The translations under genes and the position numbers were made by a program. A DNA stretch of 64,000 bases from Rheinheimera hassiensis. GTDB taxonomy: Bacteria; Pseudomonadota; Gammaproteobacteria; Enterobacterales; Alteromonadaceae. The stretch is from the NCBI RefSeq assembly GCF_022436675.1, contig NZ_JAKUJZ010000001.1, forward strand, positions 434,001 through 498,000. The letters run 5' to 3'. Within the stretch, counting starts at the first letter, position 1. Every line of letters begins with the position of its first letter. Shown in pieces: positions 8,363 to 18,797 of this stretch. The notes below the pieces were generated by a model. It saw nothing but the letters and a program-made list of their open reading frames with translations, made no database searches and was not told the DNA's origin.

Positions 8363-10306
8363 TCAATGTGCTAGGTGCTTGTTCAAAAATGCTAATAACT
8401 CCTTGTAATATATTTCTCTGTTTTCAGGAGAATAAAAACCATGGGTTTCATCATTAAATAACAACCACTGATACTTCTTGCCTGCCGAGTCCATAGCCTT
8501 TTTCAACACATCTGCATGCTCTAATGGTGCTCTTTTATCATTCTTGCCGTGAGCTATTAGTACAGGAGCAGTAAGCTTAGCAACGTTGTTAACCGGCGAA
8601 TACTGCGACAGAATTTTAGCATCAGTGCCAATAACTTCATTCAAAAATGAAATACCGAAATCTCTTAAAGGAATATCACCCTCAGTTCGCATAAGCGACA
8701 AATCATATACGCCTGCAACTCCAACAATGCATTTATATAAATCGGGGGCAATCGTGGCGGATTGTAGCGCCGAATAACCACCAAAGCTGGCTCCGACAAT
8801 ACAGATGTTGCCTTTTTTTGCTTTACCCGAGGCAATGGCCCATTCTGTACCTGCAATAATGTCTCTCTGTATAGCATCCCCCCATTGCAAATAACCTGCT
8901 TCCAAATGTACAGTGCCGTAACCACCCGAGCCTCTGTAATTTACCTGAAGTACGGAGTAGCCTGCTTTGGCAAGTAGCTGTACTTCAGGATCGAAACCCC
9001 AGCGATCTCTCACCCCATGAGGGCCGCCATGTACATAGACAACTAACGGTTTATGCTCTGATACAAGCTCACTTTCAGTAAAGTACCCATGTATTTTTTT
9101 ACTATCAAAAGATTCGTATTGGATAGGCGCCATCGCCACCATTGAATAACTATTAAGATTAGGCATAACATCAGCTATTTTTGCCAACGAACCTTCTTTT
9201 TTATCAAAGAGAAAGTAACTTCCAGGTGTCTTGTCTGAATAGCTATAGACAACCCAAAATCTATCGTCCAGTGATTTACTCGTAATCTCTATTGCTTCTC
9301 CTGCAAAAACCGCGAGTAACTCTTTAAAGATTTGAGCTTCAGTATATTTATCTGTTAAGAGGGCATAGGTAGGTAATCCATCATCCAACTTAACACCAAA
9401 TATCTGCTGTTTTTTTGTTACTTGCAGGGTGGAAATATCCACTTTTTCATCGGAAAAAATCGCTTTGTATTTAAAATCCGACAATGAAAACTCAAACAAC
9501 CCCTGCTTATCCTGCTGATAATCATCCAAAACATATACAGCACTGGCATCATCATTTAAAGCAACGGGGTAGAAGCTCCTACCAAACGTCTGAGGAGGCA
9601 CTTTCACCCAGTCGTTATTTTCCTTGTCAAAAGTAAAAACATCCTGACGGTTATCTTTATTTAAGCTTACAGCTAATGCTAGCTCGCCCTGCTGATTAGT
9701 TAAAAAGCGGGTGTACGGACCAGGTGCATAGCTAACTTTGCGAGACTTCCCTGTATAGGCATCTAAAAGCAACACATCAGCATGTCGGTCTCCTTTCAAG
9801 CTCCATGAAGTGCTGGCTATCAGGATCTGCCGCTCATCATCAGGTAAAAGATCAATAATATCAGCCCAGCCATAGATTGATTCACGCTTTTTTATATTTG
9901 AACCGACTTGTTGTTTGCCAGCACGGTAACCGTAGATCAACTCAGCTTTTTTGCCATCAATGTTGATAGCGTAAAGCTCGCCAGTATATTGTGGTTCTTT
10001 AGCCCAAGGCTCTGATTGTGCTAGCTGAATAACTACACGCTCGTTATTTACCCAATAGTAATTGCTGAGCTCGCCGCTTGAGCCAAATCGCACAGCATTT
10101 ACCATCTCCAGACTCTGCCGCTTGATAAATGCAAGCACCTTTATACCTTTAATATATGTCTCGACAGCGAGGTACTCACCATTGGGAGATATTTTCATAT
10201 TACTAAATTGCGGATTCTGACTAAAATCTGAAATGATCCTTTCCTGATCTGCGTTCACCATAGTTGAACACAGAATCATTGCAGCTAGTAAAAAGTATAA
10301 CTTCAT
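8363..10306 (-). CDS. Secreted prolyl-oligopeptidase family (S9) serine peptidase
   Basis: A 647-residue exported peptidase. An N-terminal signal peptide (MKLYFLLAAMILCSTMVNA) is followed by a beta-propeller-like region to about residue 390. A C-terminal alpha/beta hydrolase domain carries the nucleophile motif GASFGGYSA (Ser near 507), the Asp in GKNDKRAP (near 587) and the His in DETHGF (near 620). The oxyanion-region motif YVHGGPHG is also present. Such S9C enzymes cleave peptides in the periplasm or outside the cell. The gene is visibly AT-richer than its neighbours and is flanked by two terminators with identical stems, which hints at acquisition as a cassette. It has no functional link to the adjoining cys and ahp genes. 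Confidence 0.88.
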   Translation of the reverse strand: MKLYFLLAAMILCSTMVNADQERIISDFSQNPQFSNMKISPNGEYLAVETYIKGIKVLAFIKRQSLEMVNAVRFGSSGELSNYYWVNNERVVIQLAQSEPWAKEPQYTGELYAINIDGKKAELIYGYRAGKQQVGSNIKKRESIYGWADIIDLLPDDERQILIASTSWSLKGDRHADVLLLDAYTGKSRKVSYAPGPYTRFLTNQQGELALAVSLNKDNRQDVFTFDKENNDWVKVPPQTFGRSFYPVALNDDASAVYVLDDYQQDKQGLFEFSLSDFKYKAIFSDEKVDISTLQVTKKQQIFGVKLDDGLPTYALLTDKYTEAQIFKELLAVFAGEAIEITSKSLDDRFWVVYSYSDKTPGSYFLFDKKEGSLAKIADVMPNLNSYSMVAMAPIQYESFDSKKIHGYFTESELVSEHKPLVVYVHGGPHGVRDRWGFDPEVQLLAKAGYSVLQVNYRGSGGYGTVHLEAGYLQWGDAIQRDIIAGTEWAIASGKAKKGNICIVGASFGGYSALQSATIAPDLYKCIVGVAGVYDLSLMRTEGDIPLRDFGISFLNEVIGTDAKILSQYSPVNNVAKLTAPVLIAHGKNDKRAPLEHADVLKKAMDSAGKKYQWLLFNDETHGFYSPENREIYYKELLAFLNKHLAH

Positions 10307-10390
10307 TATCTTCGTCCTTGTTATAGATTAATGATGATTTTATGGTTACATAGTATCTAATATTTAAATAAAAATTAACTGTAGTGTGTG

Positions 10391-10422
10391 AAAATAAAAA
10401 AAACGGCAACCACAGTTGCCGT
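10391..10422 (-). terminator. Rho-independent terminator of ahpF
   Basis: The stem ACGGCAAC (10403-10410) and GTTGCCGT (10415-10422) with loop CACA is followed on the minus strand by eight T (A run 10396-10403) and more A/T. It lies about 45 bp past the ahpF stop. Except for the loop it duplicates the terminator at 8254-8280. Confidence 0.85.
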
Positions 10423-10466
10423 CAAAGCTTCAGAGAGAGTGAAGTTTAAAACTGTACGCCAGCGCT

Positions 10467-12011
10467 TTACTGGCGGATCATATAGTCAAAGGCACCCAGC
10501 GCAGCATTAGCGCCTGAGCCCATGGCGATAATAATTTGCTTGTACGGTGCGGTAGTGGCATCACCGGCAGCAAACACGCCCGGCAGTGAAGTTTGGCCAC
10601 GTTCGTCGACAATAATTTCGCCGCGTGGTGATAATTCCACGGCACCACGTAACCATTCGGTGTTAGGCACTAAACCTATCTGCACAAAGATACCAGCCAG
10701 TGCAACATGATGTGCTTCACCGGTTTTGCGGTCAGTGTAGTTAATACCGGTTACACGGCTACCATCGCCAGTGACTTCGGTAGACTGCGCTTCAGTGATA
10801 ATAGTGATATTGCCCATTGATTTGGCTTTTTTCACCAGTACCGCATCCGCACGTAATTCAGCGGCAAACTCCAGCACGGTAACATGCTCAACAATACCGG
10901 CTAAGTCTATAGCGGCTTCAATGCCTGAGTTACCGCCACCAATTACCGCTACTTTTTTGCCTTTAAACAGCGGTCCGTCACAGTGCGGGCAGTACGCCAC
11001 GCCTTTACCACGGTATTCCTGCTCGCCAGGCACATTCATTTCTCTCCAGCGCGCGCCCGGGCTTAAAATAACCGTTTTGCTGTTCATTACGGCGCCGTTT
11101 TGCAGCTCAAGCTGTACCTTACCGTCTTTACGCAGTGCTACAGCACGCTGGTTGTTCATAATATCAACGTTATATTCACGCACATGGGCTTCTAAACTGT
11201 TTACCAGCTTTGGCCCTTCGGTGTACTGCACCGAAATAAAGTTTTCAATGCCCACTGTATCGGCTACCTGGCCACCAAAACGCTCGGCTACGATACCGGT
11301 GTTTAAACCTTTACGGGCAGCATAGATAGAGGCTGCAGCACCGGCCGGGCCACCGCCCACTACCAATACATCGAAGTCGGCTTTGTTTTTCAGTGCTTCT
11401 GCCTGGCGTTTTTCAGCATTTACATCCAGTTTTTGGATGATTTTTTCCAGTGTAATAGCACCTTGTGAGAACAGCTCACCGTTTAAGTACACTGACGGCA
11501 CCGCCATAATGTTTTTGTCGGCCACTTCCTGCTGGAACATAGCGCCGTCAATCATCACGTTAGTAATACCGGGGTTAATCGCCGACATAATATTCAGCGC
11601 CTGTACTACTTCCGGACAGGTTTGGCAGCTTAATGACACATAGGTTTCAAAGGCGAAGCTGCCCTGTAGCTGACGGATTTGCTCAATAGTATCGGCAGCA
11701 ACTTTAATCGGGTGGCCGCCTGAATGCAGCAGCGCCAGCACTAAAGAGGTAAATTCATGGCCCAGCGGCACACCGGCGAAAGTGATATGGGTGTCGTTAG
11801 CCACCGACCGCACCAGCATCGCTGGCTTGCGTGTCAGGGCGTTGTCATCGCGGCGCAATGACACTAAATCAGATAATTCGGCAATGTCTGTTGCCAGTTG
11901 GTTTACTTCAGCAGCTTTGGCGCTATCGTCTAAAGATACCACCAGCTCTACCTCGGTTTTCAGGTTCTGCAGATAGGTTTTTAATTGTTGCTTCAGGTTA
12001 GTATCTAGCAT
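10467..12011 (-). CDS. ahpF: Alkyl hydroperoxide reductase subunit F (AhpF)
   Basis: AhpF is the NADH-dependent flavoprotein disulfide reductase that re-reduces AhpC. The N-terminal thioredoxin-like domain holds the CQTC disulfide (Cys129 and Cys132, the same positions as in E. coli). The FAD-binding motif [19 protein letters not shown] follows. The second redox centre is CPHCDGP, and an NADH-binding [10 protein letters not shown] and a C-terminal GVFAAGDAT motif complete the fold. I chose the ATG at 12009-12011 (514 residues, [10 protein letters not shown]); the open frame continues 19 codons upstream without family resemblance. It lies downstream of ahpC, separated by a 227-bp spacer with stem-loops. 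Confidence 0.95.
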   Translation of the reverse strand: MLDTNLKQQLKTYLQNLKTEVELVVSLDDSAKAAEVNQLATDIAELSDLVSLRRDDNALTRKPAMLVRSVANDTHITFAGVPLGHEFTSLVLALLHSGGHPIKVAADTIEQIRQLQGSFAFETYVSLSCQTCPEVVQALNIMSAINPGITNVMIDGAMFQQEVADKNIMAVPSVYLNGELFSQGAITLEKIIQKLDVNAEKRQAEALKNKADFDVLVVGGGPAGAAASIYAARKGLNTGIVAERFGGQVADTVGIENFISVQYTEGPKLVNSLEAHVREYNVDIMNNQRAVALRKDGKVQLELQNGAVMNSKTVILSPGARWREMNVPGEQEYRGKGVAYCPHCDGPLFKGKKVAVIGGGNSGIEAAIDLAGIVEHVTVLEFAAELRADAVLVKKAKSMGNITIITEAQSTEVTGDGSRVTGINYTDRKTGEAHHVALAGIFVQIGLVPNTEWLRGAVELSPRGEIIVDERGQTSLPGVFAAGDATTAPYKQIIIAMGSGANAALGAFDYMIRQ

Positions 12012-12117
12012 AAAAACTCCCGGAAAATTAACTGGGTAAATAATAAGACGATAAAAAATCAGCGTCACAAAGCCTCAGCCTGTAAAACAGACTGTAAATA
12101 TTCAGTTTTGGGGTAAG

Positions 12118-12160
12118 CCGGGCAGGTGTTGCCTGCCCGGGTACCAAACCGGAGTTTGGC
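12118..12160 (-). other. Paired stem-loops between ahpC and ahpF
   Basis: A 9-bp perfect stem (CCGGGCAGG 12118-12126 with CCTGCCCGG 12132-12140) is followed by a second hairpin, CCAAAC/GTTTGG, at 12144-12159. Neither is followed by a convincing T run on the minus strand. A role in mRNA processing or attenuation that gives more AhpC than AhpF is possible, but this is inference. Confidence 0.5.
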
Positions 12161-12238
12161 AGAGGGAAGCTGAGCTACAGCTTCTTAACGCAGGCTGTAA
12201 CCAGATCCCGCTGCAATAACTGCAGCTTGTTGCACTAC

Positions 12239-12805
12239 TTAGATCTTACCAACCAGATCCAGAGATGGTGCTAACGTTGCTTCACCCGGCGTCCACTTAG
12301 CAGGACATACTTCGCCATCGTGGTTAGCAACATACTGTGCAGCCTGTACTTTACGGAACAGCTCTGCAGCTGAGCGGCCGATACCTAAGTCGTGAATTTC
12401 AGCAACTTTGATTTCGCCTTCAGGGTTAATTACGAAAGTACCACGCAGTGCTAAACCTTCTTCTTCGATCATTACACCGAAATTACGGGTAATGGCACCA
12501 GTTGGGTCGCCAATCATCGGGTAAGTGATTTTCTTGATGGTTTCAGACGCATCGTGCCATGCTTTGTGCGTGAAATGCGTGTCAGTAGATACTGAGTACA
12601 CTTCAACACCGATTTCCTGGAACTTAGCGTAGAAATCAGCCAGGTCGCCTAATTCAGTTGGGCATACGAACGTGAAGTCAGCCGGGTAAAATACTACTAC
12701 TGACCATTTGCCAGCTAAATCTTGCTCAGTAACAGGTACGAATTTACCCTGATGAAATGCAGTAGCTTTAAACGGCTTGATTTTAGTGTTGATAATAGAA
12801 GACAT
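12239..12805 (-). CDS. ahpC: Alkyl hydroperoxide reductase subunit C (peroxiredoxin AhpC)
   Basis: AhpC is a typical 2-Cys peroxiredoxin that reduces hydrogen peroxide, organic peroxides and peroxynitrite in the cytoplasm. Its 188 residues match the family. The peroxidatic Cys48 sits in [12 protein letters not shown] and the resolving Cys167 in GEVCPAKW. A strong AAAGGAGT ribosome-binding site precedes the ATG at 12803-12805. A promoter (-35 TTGATA, -10 TACACT) lies about 55-75 bp upstream, with an element shared with katB overlapping its -35 end. AhpF, its reductase, follows on the same strand. Confidence 0.97.
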   Translation of the reverse strand: MSSIINTKIKPFKATAFHQGKFVPVTEQDLAGKWSVVVFYPADFTFVCPTELGDLADFYAKFQEIGVEVYSVSTDTHFTHKAWHDASETIKKITYPMIGDPTGAITRNFGVMIEEEGLALRGTFVINPEGEIKVAEIHDLGIGRSAAELFRKVQAAQYVANHDGEVCPAKWTPGEATLAPSLDLVGKI

Positions 12806-12853
12806 AGTCTTACTCCTTTAGGTTGGTTCACAGGTAATGTTTCAACTGCAGCC

Positions 12854-12907
12854 AGTGTACCGTGCTGCAATCAGTTATCAAAACGAATAAAACAAATTAA
12901 TTTAATC
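12854..12907 (-). promoter_or_regulatory. ahpC promoter and candidate peroxide-response operator
   Basis: On the minus strand, TTGATA (12876-12881) and TACACT (12854-12859) are spaced by 16 bp. A 28-bp AT-rich element at 12880-12907 overlaps the end of the -35 and matches 22 of 28 bases of 22369-22396 upstream of katB, with the same geometry. OxyR normally binds just upstream of and overlapping the -35 of such genes, so this is a candidate OxyR site. The classical ATAG-N7-CTAT pattern is not obvious. Confidence 0.55.
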
Positions 12908-13004
12908 GCTTTTTTTGATGACAATATTTACTGCCGCTTGTTCAGCCTACGCTTAGCTACACTATGGCATTGTGTATTGCCACACAACGCATCAGGAGCC
13001 TGTT

Positions 13005-13388
13005 ATGTTTACTAAGCATTTTATCTGTACTGTTGCAGCCTGCTGTCTGCTGCTGTTAGTTACCGCTTGCCAGCAATTAAGCTTACCGCAAGGCCAATAC
13101 CAGCAACTAAACAACGATACGACTCTTAAACCGCTGCGCCTTAGCCTGCAGGACAACCGCCTGACAGGTTTTACCGGTTGCAACAACATGATTGGCAATT
13201 ACAGCCTAGATGAGGGCAGCTTGGTGGTTTCTCAACTGGCCAGTACCATGATGGCCTGTTCAGAGCCTCTAATGCAGCGCGAACAAGCGTTCAGCAGCTT
13301 TTTGCAAGGCAAGCCCAAAGTGACATTTAATAATAATGTGATGACATTACGCAACGATGACGCTGAATATCAGTTTGAGTTGTTGTGA
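13005..13388 (+). CDS. META/HslJ-type lipoprotein
   Basis: A 127-residue predicted lipoprotein. A signal sequence ends in the lipobox LVTAC (Cys near residue 22). A META-domain-like region follows, with the characteristic FTGCNNMIGNY and the downstream STMMACSEPLMQREQAF pattern seen in HslJ/META proteins. The domain is linked to envelope or heat stress and to motility in some species, and its biochemical role is unknown. I chose the ATG at 13005 (AGGAG 7 bases upstream), because an earlier in-frame ATG would put non-signal residues ahead of the hydrophobic segment. Its 3' end overlaps the convergent solute-binding gene by 19 bp. Confidence 0.82.
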   Translation: MFTKHFICTVAACCLLLLVTACQQLSLPQGQYQQLNNDTTLKPLRLSLQDNRLTGFTGCNNMIGNYSLDEGSLVVSQLASTMMACSEPLMQREQAFSSFLQGKPKVTFNNNVMTLRNDDAEYQFELL

Positions 13389-14128
13389 ATATAAAGCTGC
13401 ATTAAGCGCTGATATTCACCATTGGCATGCAGCTCGTCTAACGCGAGCTGTAATTTTTCTACCGTTTCGTTTGGTACTGCCAGGTTCAGTGCTAGATAAT
13501 TAGCCCCTACTACAGACAAATCCAGCACCGGCTCAATACTGTCCAGTGTTTGGTTATATTTTGCCAGCCACACCGGCAAAATAAGCTCAGAGCCAATCAG
13601 TAAATCCACTTTGCCCTGCAAAAATAGCCCCACGGCATCTGCTTTGGCAGTAAGCCCAAGCAAATTAACGCCGTGTTCAAAGCCCTGGCTTTTTAAATAC
13701 AGCTCATACACATCACCACGGGCAACTGCCACCACATAGCGTTTTGCCTCTTCCAGCGTTGTGGGGTTAATATCAGGCCGGCTTTTTAACCGGTACATAT
13801 TGGCATGTGAATGTGCCAGCGGTCCAACCCATTTAAATAGCGGCTCGCGCAGTGCATTGCGCGAGGTAGAATAAACGGCCGCTGCAGGCTCTTTTTGTGC
13901 CGCTTCATAAGCACGTAACCAGGGGTAAAGCAAAAAATGACAATTTAAACCTGCTTTTTCGCAGCTAAGCCTTACCAGCTCAGTATTAATGCCGGTAACG
14001 GTATCATCGGCCAGATAGCTGTATGGCGGAAAATGCTCGGTGTAAATTGTCAGTTGGCCACTCACCGGCGCAGCATCTGTCAAAAAGACTGACATTACAA
14101 CAACTAAGCCTGACCAGATTTTCCTCAT
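13370..14128 (-). CDS. Periplasmic solute-binding protein, family 3 (PAAT-like)
   Basis: A 252-residue protein with an N-terminal signal peptide (MRKIWSGLVVVMSVFLTDA) and a bacterial family-3 solute-binding fold. The opening LTIYTEHFPPYSYLADDTVTGINTELVR is the usual first strand and ligand-binding loop. The C-terminal ETVEKLQLALDELHANGEYQRLMQLY is the usual last helix. No transporter permease or ATPase is adjacent, so it may be an orphan binding protein, as is common in Alteromonadales. The ligand cannot be told; polar amino acids are typical. The start is ATG at 14126-14128 with GAGGG just upstream; a GTG 24 bases earlier is less likely. Confidence 0.8.
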   Translation of the reverse strand: MRKIWSGLVVVMSVFLTDAAPVSGQLTIYTEHFPPYSYLADDTVTGINTELVRLSCEKAGLNCHFLLYPWLRAYEAAQKEPAAAVYSTSRNALREPLFKWVGPLAHSHANMYRLKSRPDINPTTLEEAKRYVVAVARGDVYELYLKSQGFEHGVNLLGLTAKADAVGLFLQGKVDLLIGSELILPVWLAKYNQTLDSIEPVLDLSVVGANYLALNLAVPNETVEKLQLALDELHANGEYQRLMQLYIHNNSN

Positions 14129-14217
14129 ACCCTCACTCTGCCTTAGTAACACGATTAATTGTGACTATGGCAGAGACTGAACAAAAAGTAACATTAATTT
14201 TTTCGGCCTGGCCACGC

Positions 14218-14979
14218 TTAAATACCATCACCATCTACGTGCAGGCCGCACTCACGGCCAAAGCCGTTAAAGCGGGTGTCTTCTTCGCTCATCCCCAGTT
14301 CCAGCTTTTGCGTGGAGTGAGTATCGCCTACCGAGACATAACCCTGCTCCCACAACGGGTGGTAGCTTAAGCCGTGTTCTTTTAAGTAATAAAACACATC
14401 TTTATTACTCCAGTCGATGATCGGCTGAATTTTCACTACGCCACGGCTGATCTCAACAATCGCCTTATCGGCACGGCTGCTGCTTTGGCTGCGGCGCAGG
14501 CCGGTAAACCAGCTGCCTACCTGCAGTTCCTGCAGTGCGCGTTGCATCGGCTCTACTTTATTCAGTTGGTTGTACTGCTTAATACCCTCGGCGCTTTGCC
14601 ATAATTTGCCAAAGCGTGCTTCCTGCCAGGCCGGGCTTAGCTGCGCCCGGTATACTTTCAGGTTTAGTTTTAATTGCGCCGTCAGTTGATCAATAAACTG
14701 ATAGGTTTCGGCAAATAAATAGCCGGTATCGGTTAATACTACCGGGATATCATGCTGTTGCTGCGTTACCAGATGCAACATCACCGCCGCCTGAATACCG
14801 AAGCTGGAGCTGAGCATCGGGTTTTGCGGCAGGTTATGTAGCGCCCAGCGCACCCGCTCTGCCGCGCTTAGTGGCGTCAGCAGATGGTTAATCTCAGCCA
14901 GCCAGGCACGCTGCGTAGCATCATCCTGCAGCAGAATAGCGCTGTAATCTGTGCGCGATGCTTTAGCTATGGAAGTCAT
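14218..14979 (-). CDS. cysH: Phosphoadenosine phosphosulfate reductase CysH
   Basis: CysH reduces PAPS to sulfite and PAP using thioredoxin. The PP-loop-type motif [14 protein letters not shown] and the segment [17 protein letters not shown] are present. The catalytic cysteine lies in the C-terminal ECGLH motif (Cys244). The iron-sulfur cysteine pairs of APS reductases are absent, so this is the PAPS-specific type. Its 5' end overlaps the 3' end of cysI by 17 bp, so it is the last gene of a cysJ-cysI-cysH operon. The length of 253 residues is near the usual 244. Confidence 0.95.
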   Translation of the reverse strand: MTSIAKASRTDYSAILLQDDATQRAWLAEINHLLTPLSAAERVRWALHNLPQNPMLSSSFGIQAAVMLHLVTQQQHDIPVVLTDTGYLFAETYQFIDQLTAQLKLNLKVYRAQLSPAWQEARFGKLWQSAEGIKQYNQLNKVEPMQRALQELQVGSWFTGLRRSQSSSRADKAIVEISRGVVKIQPIIDWSNKDVFYYLKEHGLSYHPLWEQGYVSVGDTHSTQKLELGMSEEDTRFNGFGRECGLHVDGDGI

Positions 14980-16684
14980 CTTTTGGCACCACTACCGGCG
15001 CTATTACACCGGCCCTTATCACGAAATCACCAAAGCCTTCGCTGCTGTTATTGCGCTCAGTGGCCCAGCGGCCAATCAAGCCATCCAGGGTCGCCAGAAT
15101 ATCCGTTTCGCCGACGTTATCCAGCAGCAGGCGCGGAATACGGGTACCTTCACGGTTACCGCCCAGATACAGGTTATATTTGCCCGGGCCACGGCCCACC
15201 AGGCCTACTTCGGCCAGCATGGCGCGGCCACAACCATTCGGGCAGCCGGTAACCCGCAATACTATATGCTCGTCAGCCACCTGGTGTTTACCTAGTAAGG
15301 CTTCTACTTTGGTTACTAATTCAGGCAGGTAACGCTCGGCTTCGGCCATCGCCAACGGGCACGTTGGGAATGATACACAGGCCATCGAGTTTTTGCGCTG
15401 TTCGCTGTGGCCTTCATCAATTAAGCCATGGCTGCGGGCAATAGCTTCAATTTCGGCTTTTTGCGCCGCCGGCACACCGGCAATAATCAGGTTTTGGTTG
15501 GCTGTCATACGCAAATCGCCCTGATGAATAGCGGCAATTTTCGCTAAGCCGGTTTTCAGCGGTTTGCCCGGAAAATCCAGTACGCGGCCGTTTTCAATAA
15601 ATAACGTTAAGTGGTGCTTACCGTCGATGCCCTCTACCCAGCCAATGCGGTCGCCGCGGCTGGTAAAGCTGTATGGCACCACAGGTGCAAAAGCCACGCC
15701 GGTGCGCGCTTCCACTTCGGCGCGAAAGGCGTCCAGGCCGATGCGGTCAATGGTGTATTTGGTTTTGGCATTTTTGCGGTTTGAGCGGTTACCGTAATCG
15801 CGCTGCACCGTTACCACATGCTCAGCCACTTTTAACGTGTGTTCCAGCGCAACATAACCCAAGTCATCGGCCATACGCGGATAAGTGGCATCGTCGCCAA
15901 AGGTCATGGCTAAACCGCCGCCCACCAGCACGTTAAAACCGACTAACTGCCCTTTTTCCGCTACGGCGACAAAGGTTAAATCATTGGCGTGTACATCAAT
16001 GTCGTTGTGCGGTGGAATAACTACCGCTGTTTTAAACTTGCGTGGCAGGTAGTTGTCACCAAGGATCGGTTCGACTTCGGTGGTTTCAATTTTCTCTTCA
16101 TCCAGCCATATTTCGGCATAGGCGCGGGTTTTCGGCAGTAAATGCTCGCTGATTTTCGCCGCCCACTGGTATGCCTGCTGGTGCAGCTCTGATTCTACCG
16201 GGTTAGAAGTACACAATACATTGCGGTTAACATCGCCGGCAGTGGCGATAGAATCAATGCCAATGCTGTTTAAAAACTGATGCATCGGCTTAATATGTGG
16301 CTTTAACACACCGTGAAACTGAAAGGTTTGCCGCGTGGTTAAACGGATACTGCCGTACATAGTGTTGTCGCCAGCAAATTTATCAATTGCCAGCCACTGC
16401 TGCGGCGTAATAATGCCGCCCGGCATGCGGGCACGCAGCATCACGTTATGCAGCGGCTCAAGTTTTTGCGCGGTGCGTTCAGCGCGGATATCACGGTCGT
16501 CCTGCTGATACATGCCGTGAAAGCGGATCAGCATAAAGTTATCACCGTTAAAACCACCGGTGATCTCATCTTTCAGATCGCTTTCAATGGTGCCGCGTAA
16601 ATGCTGGCTTTCTGCTTTTAAGCGCTCGTTATCAGACAGTGCACCCGGTGCCACTAAATCTGGATTAATTGGATACTGGCTCAT
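14963..16684 (-). CDS. cysI: Sulfite reductase hemoprotein beta-component CysI
   Basis: CysI carries siroheme and a 4Fe-4S cluster and reduces sulfite to sulfide with six electrons from CysJ. The 573 residues match the family. The four cluster-ligand cysteines lie in [21 protein letters not shown] and [15 protein letters not shown]. The parasite-region motif [10 protein letters not shown] and a [15 protein letters not shown] siroheme-binding segment are present. The ATG shares one base with the cysJ stop codon (TAATG), and the gene overlaps cysH at its 3' end, so the three genes are translationally linked. Confidence 0.97.
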   Translation of the reverse strand: MSQYPINPDLVAPGALSDNERLKAESQHLRGTIESDLKDEITGGFNGDNFMLIRFHGMYQQDDRDIRAERTAQKLEPLHNVMLRARMPGGIITPQQWLAIDKFAGDNTMYGSIRLTTRQTFQFHGVLKPHIKPMHQFLNSIGIDSIATAGDVNRNVLCTSNPVESELHQQAYQWAAKISEHLLPKTRAYAEIWLDEEKIETTEVEPILGDNYLPRKFKTAVVIPPHNDIDVHANDLTFVAVAEKGQLVGFNVLVGGGLAMTFGDDATYPRMADDLGYVALEHTLKVAEHVVTVQRDYGNRSNRKNAKTKYTIDRIGLDAFRAEVEARTGVAFAPVVPYSFTSRGDRIGWVEGIDGKHHLTLFIENGRVLDFPGKPLKTGLAKIAAIHQGDLRMTANQNLIIAGVPAAQKAEIEAIARSHGLIDEGHSEQRKNSMACVSFPTCPLAMAEAERYLPELVTKVEALLGKHQVADEHIVLRVTGCPNGCGRAMLAEVGLVGRGPGKYNLYLGGNREGTRIPRLLLDNVGETDILATLDGLIGRWATERNNSSEGFGDFVIRAGVIAPVVVPKDDFHS

Positions 16685-18510
16685 TAATACACGTCCTTCT
16701 GATAACGTTTTGCGACACGTAATTCGTCTAAGTAAGCTTGCGCTTGTTCAGCGGTTTTACCGCCATATTGTTGCACTATATCCAGTAAGGCCTGCTGCAC
16801 ATCTTTTGCCATCCGGTTAGCGTCACCACAAATATACAGGTGGGCACCGTCTTGTAGCCATTGCCATACTTCGCTGCCGTGCGTACGCAGTTTGTCCTGC
16901 ACATACACTTTTTGCGCCTGGTCGCGGCTAAAGGCCACATCTAGTTTAGTTAACAGGCCACGCTTGAGGTAATTTTGCAGCTCCAACTGGTATAAAAAGT
17001 CCTGGGTAAAATGCGGGTTGCCGAAAAACAACCAGTTCTTGCCCGCGGCGCCGCTGGCGTCACGTTGCTGCAAAAAGGCGCGAAACGGCGCTATACCAGT
17101 GCCGGGGCCTATCATAATCACCGGCGTGTCGTCATTGGCCGGCAAACGGAAGTTGTTGTTGTGCTCAACAAACACCTTTACCTTAGCGCCTTCAGCCAAA
17201 CGCTCGGCTAAAAAGCCGGAGGCACCGCCCAAATGCGGCAGGCCGTAAGCATCGTATCGCACCACAGCTACCGTTAAATGCACTTCCTCTTCCACTTCGG
17301 CTTGAGAGGAGGCAATAGAGTATAACCGCGGCTGCTGTTTACGCAGCGCATCTACTAATTGCTGAGCGCTAAGCAAACCCGGGTAGTCACGTACTATATC
17401 AATAATCTGCCGCTCATTAATGTAAGCGCGCAGCGCGGCTTTATCGGCGGCCAGCGCAGTTAAAGCTGCGTTATTGGTGGCGGCAGCGTATTTCTCGACA
17501 AAGGCCGGATACGACTGCGTCAGTTCCAGCTGTTCGGTTAATGCCTGCTCTACTGTCAATTTGTCATCAGAGAGCGTAACCGGTGTATCTCGCGCTATGG
17601 CAGTTAACAGCAGTAGTTCGCGCACTAACTCCGGATCATTGCTGAAATACACCCCCAGCGCATCACCCGGCTGATAAGTTAAACCGCTGTCGGCCAGTGA
17701 AATTTCGATATGCCGCACATCTTTGGTGGAGTCGCGACCGGTAATTTTCTGATTGGTGTACAGCTCGGCAGCAAAGGGTTGCTGCTTGCTGTATTGGCTA
17801 ACACTACCTGAAGTAATGTCTGCTCCTGGCCAGGCAATAACCTGCGCTGACGGCGCGGCAGAAGCTTTAAGCTCCGGTTCCAGCTTAGTAACCAGCTCGT
17901 TGCTCCAGCTGTCGGCCTGAGCCTGATAATCGACATCTAAATCAATGCGTGGCAGCACAGATGTCGCACCCAGCTCGGCTAAGCGCTGATCAAAGTCTTG
18001 TGCGGTTTTGCAGAAAAACTCATAGCTGGTGTCGCCCAGCCCCAGCACGGCATATTTTAACCCGGCTAATTTTGGCGCTTTTTTGCTAAATAAAAAGTTA
18101 TGCAGGCCAATGGCATTTTCCGGCGGCTCGCCTTCACCATAAGTAGAGGTAACAATAACCAGATATTGCTCGTTCTTTAGCTGAGTGGTTTTGTACTCGG
18201 CCATATCAACCACTTTGGCTACTATGCCTTTACCCTGCGCTTGTTTAGCTAAGGCTTCTGCCAGATGCCGCGCATTGCCAGTTTGCGAGCCAAATAAAAT
18301 AGTCAGGCTGGCACTGGCAGCGGCCTGCGCAGTTGCTGGCTGTCCGGGCAGTTGTCCGGAGAGTTGCCCGGCAAGCTGAGCGCTGGCCGCCAGATAACCG
18401 CTAACCCAGGCTTGCTGAATAGGGTTTAACTGGCTGACTAAGCCCTGCAGCTGGCTTACCTGCTGCTCGGACAACGGACTGGCCTGCGCCACTAAGGAAG
18501 ATAAAAGCAT
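16684..18510 (-). CDS. cysJ: Sulfite reductase flavoprotein alpha-component CysJ
   Basis: CysJ passes electrons from NADPH through FAD and FMN to CysI. A flavodoxin-like domain with [18 protein letters not shown] lies near the N-terminus. The FAD-binding RLYSIASS motif follows, then the NADPH-binding [16 protein letters not shown], and the protein ends in [11 protein letters not shown] chose the ATG at 18508-18510 (608 residues, AGGGTG upstream) over an upstream in-frame TTG. It is the first gene of cysJIH. The 287-bp AT-rich spacer ahead of it, shared with a divergent DUF2884 gene, is where a CysB-controlled promoter would lie; no site was identified by eye. Confidence 0.96.
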   Translation of the reverse strand: MLLSSLVAQASPLSEQQVSQLQGLVSQLNPIQQAWVSGYLAASAQLAGQLSGQLPGQPATAQAAASASLTILFGSQTGNARHLAEALAKQAQGKGIVAKVVDMAEYKTTQLKNEQYLVIVTSTYGEGEPPENAIGLHNFLFSKKAPKLAGLKYAVLGLGDTSYEFFCKTAQDFDQRLAELGATSVLPRIDLDVDYQAQADSWSNELVTKLEPELKASAAPSAQVIAWPGADITSGSVSQYSKQQPFAAELYTNQKITGRDSTKDVRHIEISLADSGLTYQPGDALGVYFSNDPELVRELLLLTAIARDTPVTLSDDKLTVEQALTEQLELTQSYPAFVEKYAAATNNAALTALAADKAALRAYINERQIIDIVRDYPGLLSAQQLVDALRKQQPRLYSIASSQAEVEEEVHLTVAVVRYDAYGLPHLGGASGFLAERLAEGAKVKVFVEHNNNFRLPANDDTPVIMIGPGTGIAPFRAFLQQRDASGAAGKNWLFFGNPHFTQDFLYQLELQNYLKRGLLTKLDVAFSRDQAQKVYVQDKLRTHGSEVWQWLQDGAHLYICGDANRMAKDVQQALLDIVQQYGGKTAEQAQAYLDELRVAKRYQKDVY

Positions 18511-18797
18511 AAAACACCCTGCACACAATAATTACAGCCATTTTAGCCGTCTATATGTATACCAGTAAAAGAATGGATCTCTCTTCTTTATTCCAATAAG
18601 TAATTAAAAACTAGCGCCTGGCTATACCACAGCGCTGATAAACAGACCAAAAAATAGTGAAAAACACTAAGTAGAAAAAAATATTTATTGCTGACATTCA
18701 AACTTTTTCATAAATAACATCCACTTAAATATTGGCATTAACTTTGTAATAGCTCTGGCGTAATTAACAGCGGCTAACGGCCACAAGGATAACGAAA

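Noticed and set aside
10771-11325. A 184-codon plus-strand ORF opposite ahpF.
   Set aside because: Antisense shadow of a clearly conserved gene, with no ribosome-binding site or family match.
12972-13005. TGGCATTGTGTATTGCC upstream of the META lipoprotein as a sigma-54 promoter.
   Set aside because: The GG to GC spacing is 11, not 10, and sigma-54 promoters tolerate spacing changes poorly.
18735-18760. TTGGCATTAACTTTGTA upstream of the DUF2884 gene as a sigma-54 promoter.
   Set aside because: Spacing is right, but the conserved -12 GC reads GT, so support is too weak.
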